Part shown: in pieces, positions 1 to 13,400 of the stretch
Position numbering within the stretch: the stretch's first letter is position 1
Layout: each line of letters opens with the position of its first letter
Source of the DNA: Cercis canadensis
Taxonomy: Eukaryota > Streptophyta > Magnoliopsida > Fabales > Fabaceae
Direction: 5' to 3'
DNA: 64,000 nt
Assembly (NCBI GenBank): GCA_003255065.1
Contig: QAOA01003924.1
Coordinates: 29,038 to 93,037, forward strand
Made by a program: the position numbers and the translations under genes
Notes under the pieces: generated by a model
The model's database searches: none
Told to the model about the DNA's origin: nothing
What the model saw: the letters and a program-made list of their open reading frames with translations, nothing else

Positions 1-285
1 TTCTCAACTTTTCTTTTTCATTCTTAATTGCTTATGCTTACTGAATGTCATTTATGCTTTGAATTAAATTTGAGTGAGTTTTTTTGATTGATTTATTTAT
101 GTTATACTCTGTGAAATGGATGAGTTTTTATGTGTATCTATTTGGTTCTAGAATTAGTGCTTAAGTTGTAGAACTAGTTCTTACTTTGTTTAGAACTTGG
201 ATCAAATTATGTTTCAGATCATCTTAATCAAAATTTTTAAAAAAATCATATTCACCTCCTTTAGGAGTATTTCTTGTAACATTCA
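1..285 (+). repeat. 5' LTR (right part) of copia element 1
   Basis: This non-coding, T-rich sequence lies immediately before a Met-tRNA primer-binding site and ends in CA at 284-285, as an LTR should. No second copy exists in the window for comparison, so the border is inferred from the primer site alone and the left edge lies outside the window. Confidence 0.6.
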
Positions 286-287
286 AT

Positions 288-299
288 TGGTATCAGAGC
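288..299 (+). other. Primer-binding site, initiator Met tRNA
   Basis: TGGTATCAGAGC is the complement of the 3' end of plant initiator methionine tRNA and the standard primer site of plant copia elements. It lies two bases after the inferred LTR end. Confidence 0.85.
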
Positions 300-373
300 A
301 AGGTGCTCATTATATCTCTGTTGGTTTAACTAACAAAGAGCTAAAGATCTAAATTATTCTATTGCAGGTAACA

Positions 374-1980
374 TGAACAACTAGAATGAATCACACTCTT
401 CTCACAAACCTCCATTCTTCAATGGAGAAAACTATCCTTACTGGAAGCATTACATGGAGATGTACCTTGAGTCAATTAACTATGAAGTTTGACAAATAGT
501 CAGAAATGGTCTCATGCCCCCCATTAAAATGATAAATGAAGCTGTTGTTCTAAAAGAAGAACATGAATTCACTGCAGAAGATAAACTCATATTTACATTA
601 AACTCCAAAGCTAGGTACAACATTGTGTGTGTTGTGTCTGCAAAGGAATATGAAAACATTGTTTCTTGCAATATTGCAAAGGAAATATGAGATAGGCTTG
701 TTGTCATTCATGAAGGAACAAGTCATGTCAAAGAGGCTGAAATTGACATCTATTCTGCTCAATATGAAATGTTTCACATGTTTCAAGATGAATCTTTGGA
801 ATCTTTCTTTCCTTAGTTCTTAAGCATCATCAACAGTCTAAAAGGTCTTGGTAGAGTCTACTCTCAAAAGGAGCAAGTCAAAAAGATCTTGAGATGCCTC
901 ACTGAAAAATTGGATTCTAAAGTGACTGTCCTGCTCCAGATGTAGAAACTAATGACCTTACAGTTGATTCACTTAGATGCACTTTGAAATCACATTAGAT
1001 GATGATTATGCAAAAGAAGCCCATAGTAGTAAAAAGAAAGAAAGAAGAGTTTAGCTCTCACTTCCACTGTTCTAGAGACTAGTACTTAGGAAGAACCAGT
1101 TTCTAGTGATGATGATGTAGCTTTAGTTATTAGAAGAGTTCTTGATCTAATGAAGAAAAGAAAAGAAAGAAAAAAAGCTTTAGTCAAAAGGTCAAAAGAA
1201 CTTCATAAGAGGAGAAAATGTCAAAGAACCTATCATTTGCTATGAATGTAAAAAATCAGGACACATCAAGCCTGAATGTCCAAATCTAAAGAAGAAGCAA
1301 TTCTTCAAGAAGGACAAAAAGAAAGCTATGATGGTTGCCTGGAGTGATGAAGATTCAGCCTCTAACAGTGAAGATTCTGATGAAGAAAATATAGCCAACT
1401 TCTGCTTGATGGCTAAGGGTGAAGGAAGTGCTGAGAAAAATAAGGTAATTGATCTAGACCTTAAACCTCTTCCTACTTATGATGAACTGAGTCATGCTTT
1501 TGATGATCTGTCTTTTGATTATGAAAAAAGACTTGCTAAAATTACTGCTCTCAAGAAAATCATAAAAGATCACATTAATGTGATAGAAGGGTTTAAGAAA
1601 GAAGTTGCTTTGGCTGATAAACTTAAAGTTTTACAGCACCAAAATGAGATTCTTGAAAAAGAAAATTGTATTACTATTTCTGTCATGGATGAGAATAATG
1701 AATTGAAAAGAAAAGTTAATGAATTGTCCAAAGACTTAGCAGATTTTGTTCAAGGTAAAGATAATCTTAATTCTCTGCTAGGAAGACAAAGAATGAGTAA
1801 TGACAAAACTGGTTTAGGTTTTTCTCAATTTAACTCTTCAAAGAATTTTAAAAATCCTTTTGTCAAAGCCTCTGCCTCATTCTTTTTTTCAAAGGGAACT
1901 TGCTTTTACTGTGGACATTCAGGACATTTTCCTAATGCCTATTTATATAAAAAAATGTGTGCTGCAAGGAAAATGATATA
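374..1980 (+). pseudogene. gag of copia element 1
   Basis: Translation from the ATG at 374 gives a copia capsid (UBN2-type) sequence with the opening motif FNGENYPYWK, interrupted by several in-frame stops (for example at 383 and near 814) and at least one frameshift before 1200. A CCHC zinc knuckle (CYECKKSGHIKPEC) follows near 1240. The downstream 1328-1980 part is acidic, Ser/Asp/Glu-rich and helix-forming. It ends in a second knuckle near 1900 (CFYCGHSGHFPNAY) in which the last Cys has become Tyr. The capsid would coat the element RNA if intact; it is not functional here. Confidence 0.85.
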
Positions 1981-2055
1981 GATGCCTAAGGGCAGAACTA
2001 TTCCTAACTTGAAAGGACCCAAAGATGTTTGGGTACCTAAACCTGTCTAATCTCC

Positions 2056-3384
2056 TTGCAGGTGTGTTATCAAGCCAAAAATAATTGCTGGTATCTTGAT
2101 AGTGGCTGTTTTAAGCACATGACAGGAGACCATTCAAAGTTTGTTTCCATTGATATAGAGAATTTGGGAGTAGTTACTTTTAGAGATAACAACAAAAGTA
2201 GAACAATAGGTATAAGTAAAATCAGCATTACTCCCTCTTTGTTTATTGACAATGTGTACTTTGTGAACGACTTAATATACAACTTATTAAGCATCAATCA
2301 ATTATGTGACAGAGGTCATAGGATTATTTTTAAAGCATCTAAATGCATCATTCATGATAGAAAATATGATGATATTCTCTTTGTTGGTCAAATAAGCTCT
2401 AATGTATATATTGTGTCCAAAGAATCCTTGGATTTCAAAAGGCAAACCTGTTTTGCTTCTCAAAGTAGTAGTTCTTGGCTGTGGCATAGTAGACTTGGTC
2501 ATGCTAATTTGAAATTAATTGCCAAGCTTTCAAAGAAAGAACTAGTCTCAGGTTTGCCTAAGCTAGTTTTCGAAAAGGATAACATATTCACTGCTTGTTT
2601 GCAGGGAAAGCAAATCAAATCCTCCTTCAATTCTAAAAAGGTTTTGTCAACAACTAGGCCACTTTAACTAGTTCATATGGATTTATTTGGACCAGCATTT
2701 ACGTTGAGCTTAAATGGAAAGAAATATGATTTAGTCATTGTAAATGATTATTCAAGATTTACTTGGGTGTTCTTCCTAACTCATAAAGATGACACCTTTT
2801 TTGTGTTTGAGAAATTTAGCAAAAAGGTTCAAAATGAAAAATGTTTTGTAATATCCTTAATTAGAAGTGATCATGGTGGTGAGTTTGAAAACAAGTTTTT
2901 CAAAAGCTTTTGTGAAAATTCAGGAATCCACGATAATTTTTTTTGTTCTAGAACTCCTCAACAAAATGGTATTGTTTAGAGAAAAAATAGGACTTTAGTT
3001 GAGATGGGCAAAACTATGCCTTGTGAAAATGATTTGCCAAACTATTTCTAGGCTGAAACTGTGAATACAACATGCTATATCTTGAATAGGTGTCTAATAA
3101 AACCCATCTTGAAGAAAACTCCTTATGAGCTATGGAAAGGAAGGAAACTCAATGTCAATTACTTCTATGCATTTGGATGTAAATGTTTTGTTTTGAATAA
3201 TGAAAAAGATCATCTAAGAAAGTTTGACTCAAAATCAGATGAGAGCATATTTTTAAGATATTCTTTATCTAGCAAAGCATATAGGGTGTTCAACAAAAGA
3301 ATCTTAATTGTTGAAGAATCTGTGCATGTTGTTTTTGATGAGACTAATCCTCTTTTAAGCTCAAATGCTCTTGAAGAAGCATAA
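2056..3384 (+). pseudogene. Protease and integrase of copia element 1
   Basis: The aspartic protease motif YLDSGCFKHMTG is seen near 2093. The pre-integrase motif WHSRLGHANL is near 2480. The integrase core follows with its first Asp in HMDLFGP (near 2676), second Asp in RSDHGGEF (near 2870) and the PQQNG motif. The codon after GIV, next to the catalytic Glu region, is a TAG stop at 2977. The ELWKGRKLNVNYFYAFGCKC region follows. Further stops occur at 2665 and near 3049, so the enzyme pair cannot be made from this copy. Confidence 0.9.
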
Positions 3385-3639
3385 TTATTGCAGGATAATC
3401 TCAAAATTCTTAATAAAGCTGAAAGTAGCAGAGAGTCAGTTCTAGAACTAGCCTTACCTAAACAAGTTCTATTAGAACCAGCTCTACCATAATCAGTTCA
3501 GGAAGAAGCTCCACAGCAAAATGCAAGAAATTCACTTCTAAGAGAAACCAGAACTTCTAAAAATCACCCAGTTGAAAAAGTAATTGGTGATTTACATGGA
3601 GGAGTAACAACCAGAGCTTCTCTAAGGGACAAACATGTC

Positions 3640-4480
3640 AATCTAGCATTTCTCTCTTTTGCTGAGCCTTCAAACATAAATGAAGCTTTAAAAGATGAGG
3701 CTTGGATCATGGCTATGCTAAAAAAAGCTCAATCAATTTGTTAGAAACAAAGTCTGGGATCTAGTTCTTCATCCACATAACCATTCTATTATTAGTACTA
3801 GATGGGTGTTTAGGAATAAACTAGATGAAGATGGCAAGATAGTGAGAAACAAAGATCGACTTGTTACTCAAGGCTTCAATCAACAAGAAAGTATTGATTT
3901 TGAGGAGACTTTTGCTCCTGTAGCCATATTAGAAGCCATAAGAATATTTTTTGCATTTGCATGTTTCAAAAATTTTAGAATCTTTCAAATGGATGTGAAA
4001 AATGCTTTTTTGAATGGTTTTATCAATGAAGAAATCTTTGTCAAACAACCTCCTGATTTTGAAAACCTTGATTTCCCAAATTATGTTTATAAGTTGTCTA
4101 AGGCTCTTTATGGTCTTAAACAAGCTTCAAGAGCTTGGTATGATAAGCTTAGTGAATTTCTTATGGGAAATGGTTTTTCAAGAGAAAAAGTAAATACCAC
4201 TTTGTTCACAAAAAATGTTTCGTATCACATTATCATTGTTCAGATTTATGTTAATGATATAATATTTGGTTCTACTAACACTTTGTTGTGTAAAGAGTTT
4301 GAAAAGCTCATGAAAAGTGAATTTGAAATGAGTATGATGGGTAAGCTTAATTTCTTTCTTGGTCTTCAAGTAAAGCAGACTAAAACTGGTATCTTTATCA
4401 ATCAATCTAAGTACACTCAAGAGCTGCTCAAAATGTTTGGTATGAATAATGCAAAAATATCTTTTACACTTTCACTCTAA
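3640..4480 (+). pseudogene. Reverse transcriptase of copia element 1 (no RNase H)
   Basis: The frame from about 3735 to 4480 gives a copia reverse transcriptase with the motifs TFAPVA, FQMDVKNAFLNG and LYGLKQASRAWYDKL. The catalytic YVDD box reads YVND, so one of the metal-binding aspartates is lost. A frameshift near 3725-3735 separates it from the N-terminal part, which contains EALKDEAW. Homology ends at the stop at 4478-4480; the RNase H domain that normally follows is missing, so this is a deletion or insertion border. Confidence 0.88.
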
Positions 4481-5991
4481 ACACGTCACACATTACCAAT
4501 TCCTATCCTCTTCAACGCAAAACAACACACATTGTGAAGTAAATTCCCTGAAAGATTTGATAGTGATGCATGAATATAGTGACACATCCATTCTGGAAAA
4601 GAGTGTGACCCTTAACTAATAGCGTTTGAAATTTTAATACTGATTATGTCTAAACTTTGCCAACATCTAGGTGCCTAGTAATTACTCTTTTGCATATGTA
4701 TACAAAATGGACAAGTCGGACAAAAGGTAAATTTTATAATTACAAAATGAAAAAGGAGAGAAAAATAAATCCTTATATCTGTGTTAATTTTCTCATCAGA
4801 AGAGTTTAGTAATAACAACAGGCAATTACTTAACTGACTCAGGGATTCTTACATTTCACTTCTGTGTAACCAAGTAGCCTTCATTTGTTCCTAGACTCTC
4901 TAGGTTTCACTACATTGACTCATACTAATCATAGGAATTACAAAGAGAATAGGAAAATAGAACAACTGGCAATCACTTAACTAACTCAGGGCTTCTTACA
5001 GTTCACTTTGTGTAACCAAGTAACCATTCATGTTGTTCCTAGACTCTCTCGCTTTCACTACATTAACTCATAGAATTATAGGAATTACAAAGTGATTAGG
5101 AAAATAGAAGAAATCAATAGAAGAAAGTTGTTCGAGTTAATCTACTGGCAAATATCACAAGCAAGCCCTTTCCATTTGAAAAGCTAACAGGCAATGATGA
5201 ATAAACCGTTCAGAACCCAAGAACCACCTACTACCAATAAATAGAACTAAAAGTCAAATAATGGCTAAGAGAAAATTAGTAAAAGTCAAATTTTTAACTA
5301 TATACATATAGTCTTTCTCATGCATAAAGGAAGTTGCTTTCTGCATCAGAAAATTCTACTGGTTTACACAATGTGAGTCTATTGGTTGATTGATATAGTA
5401 TTTCGTCAAATGGTGGATAGTAGTCATCTGATGGGTGAAGATATCAGGAACCAAAGAAATGAGGTTACTTCAAGTTTGAATGCTCAGGTAATTATGTCTT
5501 TGGACTGCATAATGTTCTCCTGCATTGTATATATCTAGATAGTCATATCCAATCTTCTCTTCTTGCCCATGGATCATGCAGTTTCTTGTGCAGGATTACT
5601 TTTGTGATTCTTTATGTGATGTTCAACTCGTATGTGCTAATGGACAACAAGAACATCATCATAAAATATGAATTATGAACATGCACTGGAATGCTTTTCT
5701 TCTAGCAACAACCAATTGGATAAAATTCATCACATAAAGTACAATTTGTTCTAAAGGTAGACTGATGAGGAATACAAAAACAAACTTCTATTGAATTAAA
5801 GTCGCCTACTTCACAAAATTTGAACTAGGATATCCTACTTTCACTATCAATTTAGCAACTTCAAACTATAAAACAAGTTAGCAGCTTGTGTACATGCATA
5901 GACAAACACACCCACATAAACACAAACAGTTGAAGTGCATGATTTCATAGTACAAGAACACTAAAATAAGCTCAAACCCAGAATCACCAAC
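4481..5991. other. Non-coding interval
   Basis: I see no credible gene. The interval holds a 147-bp tandem duplication (given separately) and AT-rich sequence. If the minus-strand exon at 5992-6409 once belonged to a gene, its later exons would have lain here, but none is recognisable. Confidence 0.5.
4815..5108. repeat. Two-copy tandem duplication, about 147-bp unit
   Basis: Sequence from about 4815 (GGCAATTACTTAACTGACTC at 4821) is repeated from about 4962 (GGCAATCACTTAACTAACTC at 4968). Further matching blocks follow in the same order: CTTCTTACA, TGTGTAACCAAGTA, TTCCTAGACTCTCT, TTTCACTACATT and GGAATTACAAAG. The copies differ by scattered substitutions and short indels, so the duplication is not recent. 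Confidence 0.8.
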
Positions 5992-6409
5992 CTTATGTAG
6001 AGATCAGTGATGTCTAGCGAGAGCTGAGCGTACCAATCGGGCTTCTGTATTAACCAAACTGCCCTGTCATCTTTGCTCTGGTAAAACCCAAACTCCTCAG
6101 CCATGCCTCAATGCAGGGCAAGCTGTGAGAGTAATGGGGCTTCTTCTTGTCTGGGAGCTTCTGCAGCCATTCATCTTCATCTTCAGGTGACGAAAGTTCT
6201 TCGGCTTCAGGGGAATTTCAACAAACTGGGGTTAGGGATTTCCTTCGAGACAGTGAAAGAATGTGAGGACAAGGTGAGAATTTTTGGGAAAGGGAAGGGT
6301 ACAAGAATAAAAATTCGGAGGATGTAGAAGGAGTTGCAGAGAGTGAAGAGTGTAATGAGTTGGAGTTTAATACTGTAAAGGAAGACATGGTGGACATACT
6401 TTTGTGCAA
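5992..6409 (-). pseudogene. Broken first exon of a probable plastid-targeted protein
   Basis: On the minus strand an ATG at 6407-6409 opens a Ser/Thr-rich, acid-poor leader typical of a chloroplast transit peptide. It runs into an acidic stretch (SPEAEELSSPEDEDEWLQKL) and then a well-formed domain start containing SLPCIEAWLRSLG, DDRAVWLIQKPDW and LSLDITDLYIR. A good splice donor follows (intron from 5991). Two lesions break it: an in-frame TGA at 6218-6220 and a one-base deletion near 6085 needed to join the last two segments. I do not recognise the family with certainty. It could be a decayed host gene truncated by later insertions or a captured fragment. Confidence 0.5.
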
Positions 6410-7478
6410 TTACAGAGTAAATTTGATTATTTGTGTAATAAATTTAGATGGGATGGGGAAAAAGAATGAATTTGAAGGGGGAGGCTCTGCTCTGGAAATG
6501 AAGTGAAATTTTGAATAGAGCACGAGTTCATTATCTTCTTTGGAGTTAGGGGTATTTCTACGTGTGAACACTCGTACCAAATTTAGTTATCTGGTTCACG
6601 ACGTTGCCAACTAGCGCTATAAATGTTTTTTTTTTTTTCTTTTTTTTCTTTTTGGTAATAAGGATATCTAATTCTTACACTAGGACATACTAATGCTTCA
6701 ATGAGAGTATGCTTCAACAAGAGCTTACAAATAGGAAAACACTCACGGCAGAAATTAAACTTAAGTCTTACAAATAAAATGCTTTAATCTTTACAAATAG
6801 GTAACTGTTGGCAATACGAATCAAATTTAAGTTTTAAAGCTAAGTGTTTCAATCTTTACTTGATAAATTAACCTTCATTGGCAGCATTTTGCTAGTGTTT
6901 ATTAAAATTAAATAAATAATATATATCAATTAATGTAATTCTCATCATTTATTAATTCATCAAATTCTAATAAAGTAATTCATTAATTAGTAAAGTGCTT
7001 TAATTGTGATAACTATTTGAGTTAAAGAGAAAAATATAATCAAAGGACCTGTAATCTAATAGTACTCAAAATGTCTTTAAACCATATAAATTTTGTGTTC
7101 AAATATAGAACTATAGTATAAAATACCAAAAATAAATAAATAAATAAAGAATGTGAAATGAAGTAGATCCAAAATTCTAGCTATTAGTTCTTAATATGAA
7201 ATTAATTTCTGCCCATTAAAAGTGAAGTGAATACTAACCTTCACAAAATAGCAAGTGGAGGTTTTGAGGGAAATTTTCTCATTGCAGCTCATACATCATC
7301 CATAAGTGGAACATTGGAGTTCTCTTCTACCTTTTTCCTTTCCCTTATGTTTTCCCCACCTCTCATCTTGTCCTAACATTCTACAATACACATCCTATTT
7401 CTAATTACACTTTCTTGCCTTATTGCTAGTACTAAGAAAGAGGGGGGAAAAAGACTACACAAGAAATCTATGTTAGCT
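6410..7478. other. Interval 3' of the ABCC10 gene
   Basis: The interval is AT-rich with a long pyrimidine run near 6628-6652. The part next to 7478 is the 3' untranslated region of the transporter gene on the minus strand; an AATAAG hexamer about 60 bases beyond the stop could serve in polyadenylation. No coding sequence is evident. Confidence 0.5.
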
Positions 7479-10400
7479 TCAATGTGATTCTGCAGACTGA
7501 AAATGTGACCAGTACTCCTTGGCAAGCTGCTCAAACAATGATCCTTCTGTCTTCATCAAGTTCATTGGCTCATCATACTCCACCAGTTTTCCTGAAAATA
7601 CAATTCAGGCATTTCTTTTCTTAGAAAGGAAAGAAAGAACAAACATTGGGTTCAATTTTTTATATGATAAGAGTTCAGATGTAAAATTAACTAACTGATA
7701 CTTCATTATCCTCAAATTAACTGAACTCAGCAAAACCCTGCATTCATCATAACTTGGTCTAAAGCTTTCTAAAATATAACATTCAATTCTCCATTCCTTT
7801 CTTTGGTGTGAGTAAGCCCAAGTTGTATTTTAGAATTCTCTTTAAGGAACAGAAAATTTTCTTCATTGTGCCCGCGCATCGGCTCGGGACCAATACTAGT
7901 ATGAATAAAAAAAGTGTTCTACTCGGTTTAAGGTACTTGATGCCACTTACCATCGCTGATAGCGAGAACCATAGTGCAATCCATCACAGTTGGTATTCTA
8001 TGGGCAACTGTGATTACAGTACAATCTGCAAACTCAGTCCTAATGGTTTTTTGCAGAATCAAATCAGTTGCATTATCAATTGATGCAGTTGCTTCATCAA
8101 GCATCAATACCCGACTTCTCCTCAAAAGAGCGCGCCCCAAACAGAATAATTGCCGTTGTCCCATGCTCCAGTTTGATCCGTCTTCCACAACTGTACAACA
8201 GTTTGTCACTTATCATTAGTAATAACAAAGGAAATGCTTACTGCAAGGTTGCAACATTGAAACTTGTAGTGTACCTGAGGAGTCTAAGCCATTTTCTTTC
8301 TCTTGGACAGTCTCGCGCAACAGACACTTCCCAAGAACCTTCACATGGAAAGTTGGAAACTACAATTTATCCACATTTTCTAGGCAAAGCAGAAAGAAAA
8401 CCCTAAAAAATACTCTATTCCTATGTATTCATAGAAACTGGTCATAGATCCAAGAATAATCATCATAGTAACTCAATTACTTGCTTAACAAGAAAAAAGG
8501 AATTACCTCCCATATCTCCTCATCAGAATGTTGAGATAAAGGATCCAAATTATATCTGACAGTCCCATTAAAAAGAGTAGGATCTTGAGGTATAACACCA
8601 AAACTTGACCTCAAATCATGAAGTCCAATAGAAGAAATGTCTATGCCATCAACTATAATCTTTCCGCCTGCTGGCTCCACGAGACGAAATAAAGCACCTA
8701 TTAGAGTCGATTTCCCACTACCTGTCCTGCCAACAATACCAATTTTGTGCCCTCCTTCGAATGTACATGTGATCCCACGAAGTACAAGAGGTGCACCCGG
8801 TCTGTATCGTATCTGATTTGATATAAACAAGAAAATACATACTTTAGTTCAATTCCTAGTTTTCTAAATATTATGGTATAAATTTTAAAGATGATTGTTA
8901 TACTACCTCCCCTTCAAAAGGAGGTGGCACTACTTCACTACATTTATTGAGGAGGTTCTGGTAGAACCCATATCTTGAAATTAATGTTATTGCAAAGATT
9001 TCAAAAAAACGAGTCATACTTAATTGTGTCAAAAAAAATTATTATTCTTGATTATTTTTAATTTAACATTTTTCATGTATTGCTATGTTTATGCATTTTA
9101 CAAAAATAGACTCACTGGGTAACTCGATTTTTTGAGATATTTATAATAACATCAATTTCAAAATGTGGGTTCCACTATAACCCGGTGGAGTAGCCCTAAC
9201 CCCTTAGATAGCTCAGCAATCATCAATTTTAAAACAACTAACGATTACCTGCAAATCATTTATCACTACTTTGCCCACAGCTGGCCAATTCATCGGAGGA
9301 CGATTTCCTTCTATGACTTCTGGGGCCTCACTTGATATATGCATATATTGATTTAGCCTCTCAACTGATATTATATAATTTGCTATGGTGCACTGATTTT
9401 GTATTGAAAATACAAGGGACATGTTTAATGAAAGTCCATAAGAGAGAGCCATGCCAATAAATCCTGGAATAACATCAAATGTTTGAATTCAAAATCTTGC
9501 ATAAGAGAGACAATGTTGTAGTTTATCTACAAATTTACTTGAGGGAAAAATCATATGATATGTTAACTAAGACAGATCAATGACATGTTCAAGATAAGAA
9601 CTGAAGTCTCACCAGAGGTGAAAGTCCCGGGTGGAAGCACAACCATGCAAAGTGCTGCAGAGGCAAGAACAACTGCACTGATTGTTTCTAACCGTTGAAT
9701 CAACCACTCATTCGCTGCAAAACTATGAAAGAAAGGACTAGCATTAACATCAATGAGGTCAAGATTCTTCGCAAAAAAGCGATCTTCCTCCTCAAAAGCC
9801 CTTATTGTCACATCTCCAGCAACAGATTCAGCTAGATGATTAGCTACAAAGGATTTTGTGGTGCCATTCATGCGCATAAATTCTTTTGCTGAGGCAAAGT
9901 AATATTTCTATGAAAAAAAATCCCTAAATTAGTAAGTTTACTTACTGATAAAGAAGATTTTAAATTCTTATAGAGGTAAAAAAAAATTATATCTGCCACA
10001 TGAAAAATCAGGATTTAAAAACTGGAACTATCAATCAATAAGAGAAAAGTGGAAAAAGAAAAAGGAACAAGAAGAGAAAATTGCTACTAACATAAAATTG
10101 GTCATTATCTGAACATCAGCATCTAATTTCTAAAGTTCTTCGTAACATATAGCAAAATCAGGATTAACCTTAATTCAGACCAGTTTGATATCACATTTAA
10201 TTTAAACAAATTTTCTCTTATTCAAATATAAAAATGAAAATGTATAGACCCAGAACAATTTCTGTTTCTTCTATTTTAAGGCACATAAATACCAAGATTG
10301 AATATATACAGATGTTCAAAGACTGAACTTTTGGTATTTAATGTTTATTTCTTTAGTGATTACTTTTTGAAAGCATACCGAGAATTTTCTTTAGGAATAC

Positions 10401-13400
10401 TTAGTGAGGAACAAAAATTTTTGTGTATTCAGTTCAGACGACATATTTCTTGTATGAGTATAAGTAGTATCCTGACTACAATAGATACTTTGCTAATATT
10501 GGTATAAACTTCAAACTTTTCCTGATACAAAAGGTTACAATGCCCTGAACATGTCCATATCTATAAGTATAAACTAGTTGCATACCCTAAAGCAAAAGGG
10601 AGAGAAGACCCGTGAAAAGAGAAAAAAGAAACAGAAACAGTAGCAAAAGGGAGAAGAGAGGGAGCAAGTACAATAAATATAGATATTGCAGGAAAAGGAT
10701 TTTCTTTTAAGTTAATATAGTGATTTCAATGCATAACATCATGTGATCATCTCTCAACCATGAGAATCATGCCACACAATATGATCTCTTTATCTATGTT
10801 GTTAATAAACATAGTATACACCAAATCATTACGGCTATATAATTTGATTAAGAATATGTTCATTACCTGCAAGCGAATCGCAATACAAACCATTGGTATG
10901 GACACAAACAACACTTGCCAGGTAATAACTGCTAAAACTGTCAGACTAACATAACAATTAAATGTGGCTTCTACAGCAAACGTAAGGCTGAAAGGGACAT
11001 CAAGGTCGACAATGCTCAGATCAGCCGAGACCTATAAAAGGAAATAACAGTCATAATAGCATTACTCTCATCACATTTTATTGCAAAGGAAGTAATTGTT
11101 TGATATGCTTACCCTATTAAGAATCCTTCCCAAAGGCGTGGAGTCATAAAAAGACATTGGCGCATGGAAAAGGGAGTTCAGTAACTGTGAAAATAAAGAT
11201 TTTGATGATTGAATACCCAAAGCAACTACAGCAAGACTTCTGATCAACAAGAAAATTGTTGAAATAACTCCAATCAACAAGTATACTAGGATTAATTGCA
11301 ATGTGTTAACATGAGGATCATCAACATTAGCAGCCATCCACGAGTTCTGTGCTATCTGACCGATCACAAATGTAAGGTGACTAAGGGCCGCAACAGAGAA
11401 GTATATATAACCTCTGTTCTGGTTCAGATACTGTAAATATGGCTTGAACCCAATGTCTCCGCTTTCTCTCTCTTCTTTCTTAATTAATTGATCCCCTTTT
11501 GATGCTTCAAGCTGCTTCTCCACATAAGCTTTCTCAATCTCTCTTGCAGAATTTAGATGTTTCTGCGCAGAAGTAACATCTGCAAGCCTTTCAGTACCAG
11601 CAGTCTCCTTGTGAGCACTGACAAGATCCTGAAATTCTTGGCTTGAGGACAATAGATGGTGATAAGGAGCAGCTTGTAGGATTTCGCCATCAGACATTAA
11701 CTGTAAACAAAGAAACACTTTTATCCATTCATTATTTTGAATTAGCAGATCTGAATAACATTAACAAAACAATAAATGGAAGACTAAGAAAGACAAAGTT
11801 CACATTATGTCCCAATGAGATGAATGCTGCACAAGATAAACCCAGAAATAAGAGGTCAAATATTCATTTTAGTGCATGCTATGGATAACGACATACTTAG
11901 AACCTTGCAACTATTCAAGGTGCAGACGAAGAAATTATGATTCTTTCCGATAAGGTACTTTCATCTTCATAAGTTATAAAAGTTAACCAAAAACAATCAC
12001 GTAGTACACAATTAACTGATTGTAATATTTAAAACTGTCAATCAGGATAGAAGAACAAGACAGACAATTGATGTGATTTGAAAATCTCATGCTAAAGCCA
12101 AGCTTTTTCCTGCAAACAGGAAGAGGAAGCATAAACAGTGGGGTCAAGACAACCTACCTTATCTAAAGGTAAAGCTCTTTGAACCTACAGTGGTAAATGA
12201 AACAATGAAAGAGCAGAAGGATGCAAGTACCAAGCAGAGATATGGAGATAAGATCACAAAATTCATAAATTTGAAGTCATTACATATTTATTGGATGCAG
12301 AAAAAAGAAATAAGAACAATCTCATAAACAATGTCTCAAGTAGTCGAGCTGAAAGAAATTACCAAAACAGAATCAAACGCTGGAAGGAAGTCAACTTGAT
12401 GAGTCACAAGCAACACTGTCTTCCTTCTAAGTCCTTCCATGACATATTCCTACCAGGTGTTAAGCCATATATTTCAGTAAATAATATGATTGAAGATGTG
12501 AATTCAGTATGCAAAGAAAGGAAGTTGTAATACATTAAACAAATTTGTGGCAGTATGTGCATCAACAGCACTGAATGGATCATCCAACAGATATATGTCA
12601 GCATTCTGATAAAGAGCACGAGCAAGTTGAATTCGCTGCTTCTGACCGCCACTCAGGTTAACTCCTCTCTCCCCTATTTCGGTGAGATCACCATGGGGAA
12701 ACAACTCAAGATCCTTCACTAATGAAGACCTCTCGAGTGTTTCTTGATATCTTTTAGCATCCATAGCTGATCCAAACAGTATATTATCCCGTATGCTACC
12801 TGTCTGTATCCATGCCGTTTGAGAAACATAGGCAAACTTCCCATAAATTTCAATCTGTAATTCAGAAAAGAGAATCAGATGTTTGTTAATATTACAGCTA
12901 AAATGAAAGATAGCCTAAATGCACCCAAATAAACTAACTATATGAGCTAAATTATATAACTACTGATAGAAAATGCAAATGCCATCCAATATATAACCAA
13001 AGAAGATATCACAAGGTTTAGGAGTGTTTACTATAAGCAAACAAGAATCAAAATCTTACAGTTCCCTGAGTATGAGCAACTTCTCTAAGAATTGCTGCTA
13101 AGAGGGTTGATTTTCCTGAACCAACTTCACCACAAATAGCCACCTTTTGCCCAGGTTTAACCTCTAAATTTATGTTTCTCAGTGTGGGCTTTGATTCATT
13201 ATCTTCCCATGAAAAGGCAGCAGACTTGATCAAAATTGAGCCTTTTAGACTATCATTAAAGCACTTCTGCCTGACATTTGTACTCTGCAGCTCTGGTGCC
13301 TCAAGGAATTTCACAATCCGTGTAAATGCGACTTTTGCTTGAATGACAACGCCTATAACATCCGGTATGGTATTGATTGGATCTTGAACAAGGCGTAAAG

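Larger units (their letters stand above)
1..4480 (+). mobile_element. Ty1/copia retrotransposon 1, decayed and 3'-truncated
   Basis: A copia-order polyprotein (gag, protease, integrase, reverse transcriptase) can be followed in one direction from a Met-tRNA primer site near base 288. The reading frame is broken by many stops and several frameshifts, so the copy is dead. The window opens inside its 5' LTR. At the other end homology stops just after the connection region that follows the reverse transcriptase; RNase H, polypurine tract and 3' LTR are absent. Two zinc-knuckle motifs in gag and the long acidic stretch between them resemble the SIRE/Maximus type of copia element, but that lineage call is an inference. 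Confidence 0.93.

Noticed and set aside
5401..5487. Exon-like plus-strand stretch (FRQMVDSSHLMGEDIRNQRN and onward) ending before GTAATT
   Set aside because: It has an acceptor-like AG before it and a donor after it, but no neighbouring exon and no family I recognise; 29 codons alone are not enough.
6103..6327. Plus-strand frame of 74 codons
   Set aside because: It is the antisense of the minus-strand plastid-type exon, whose sequence is far more protein-like.
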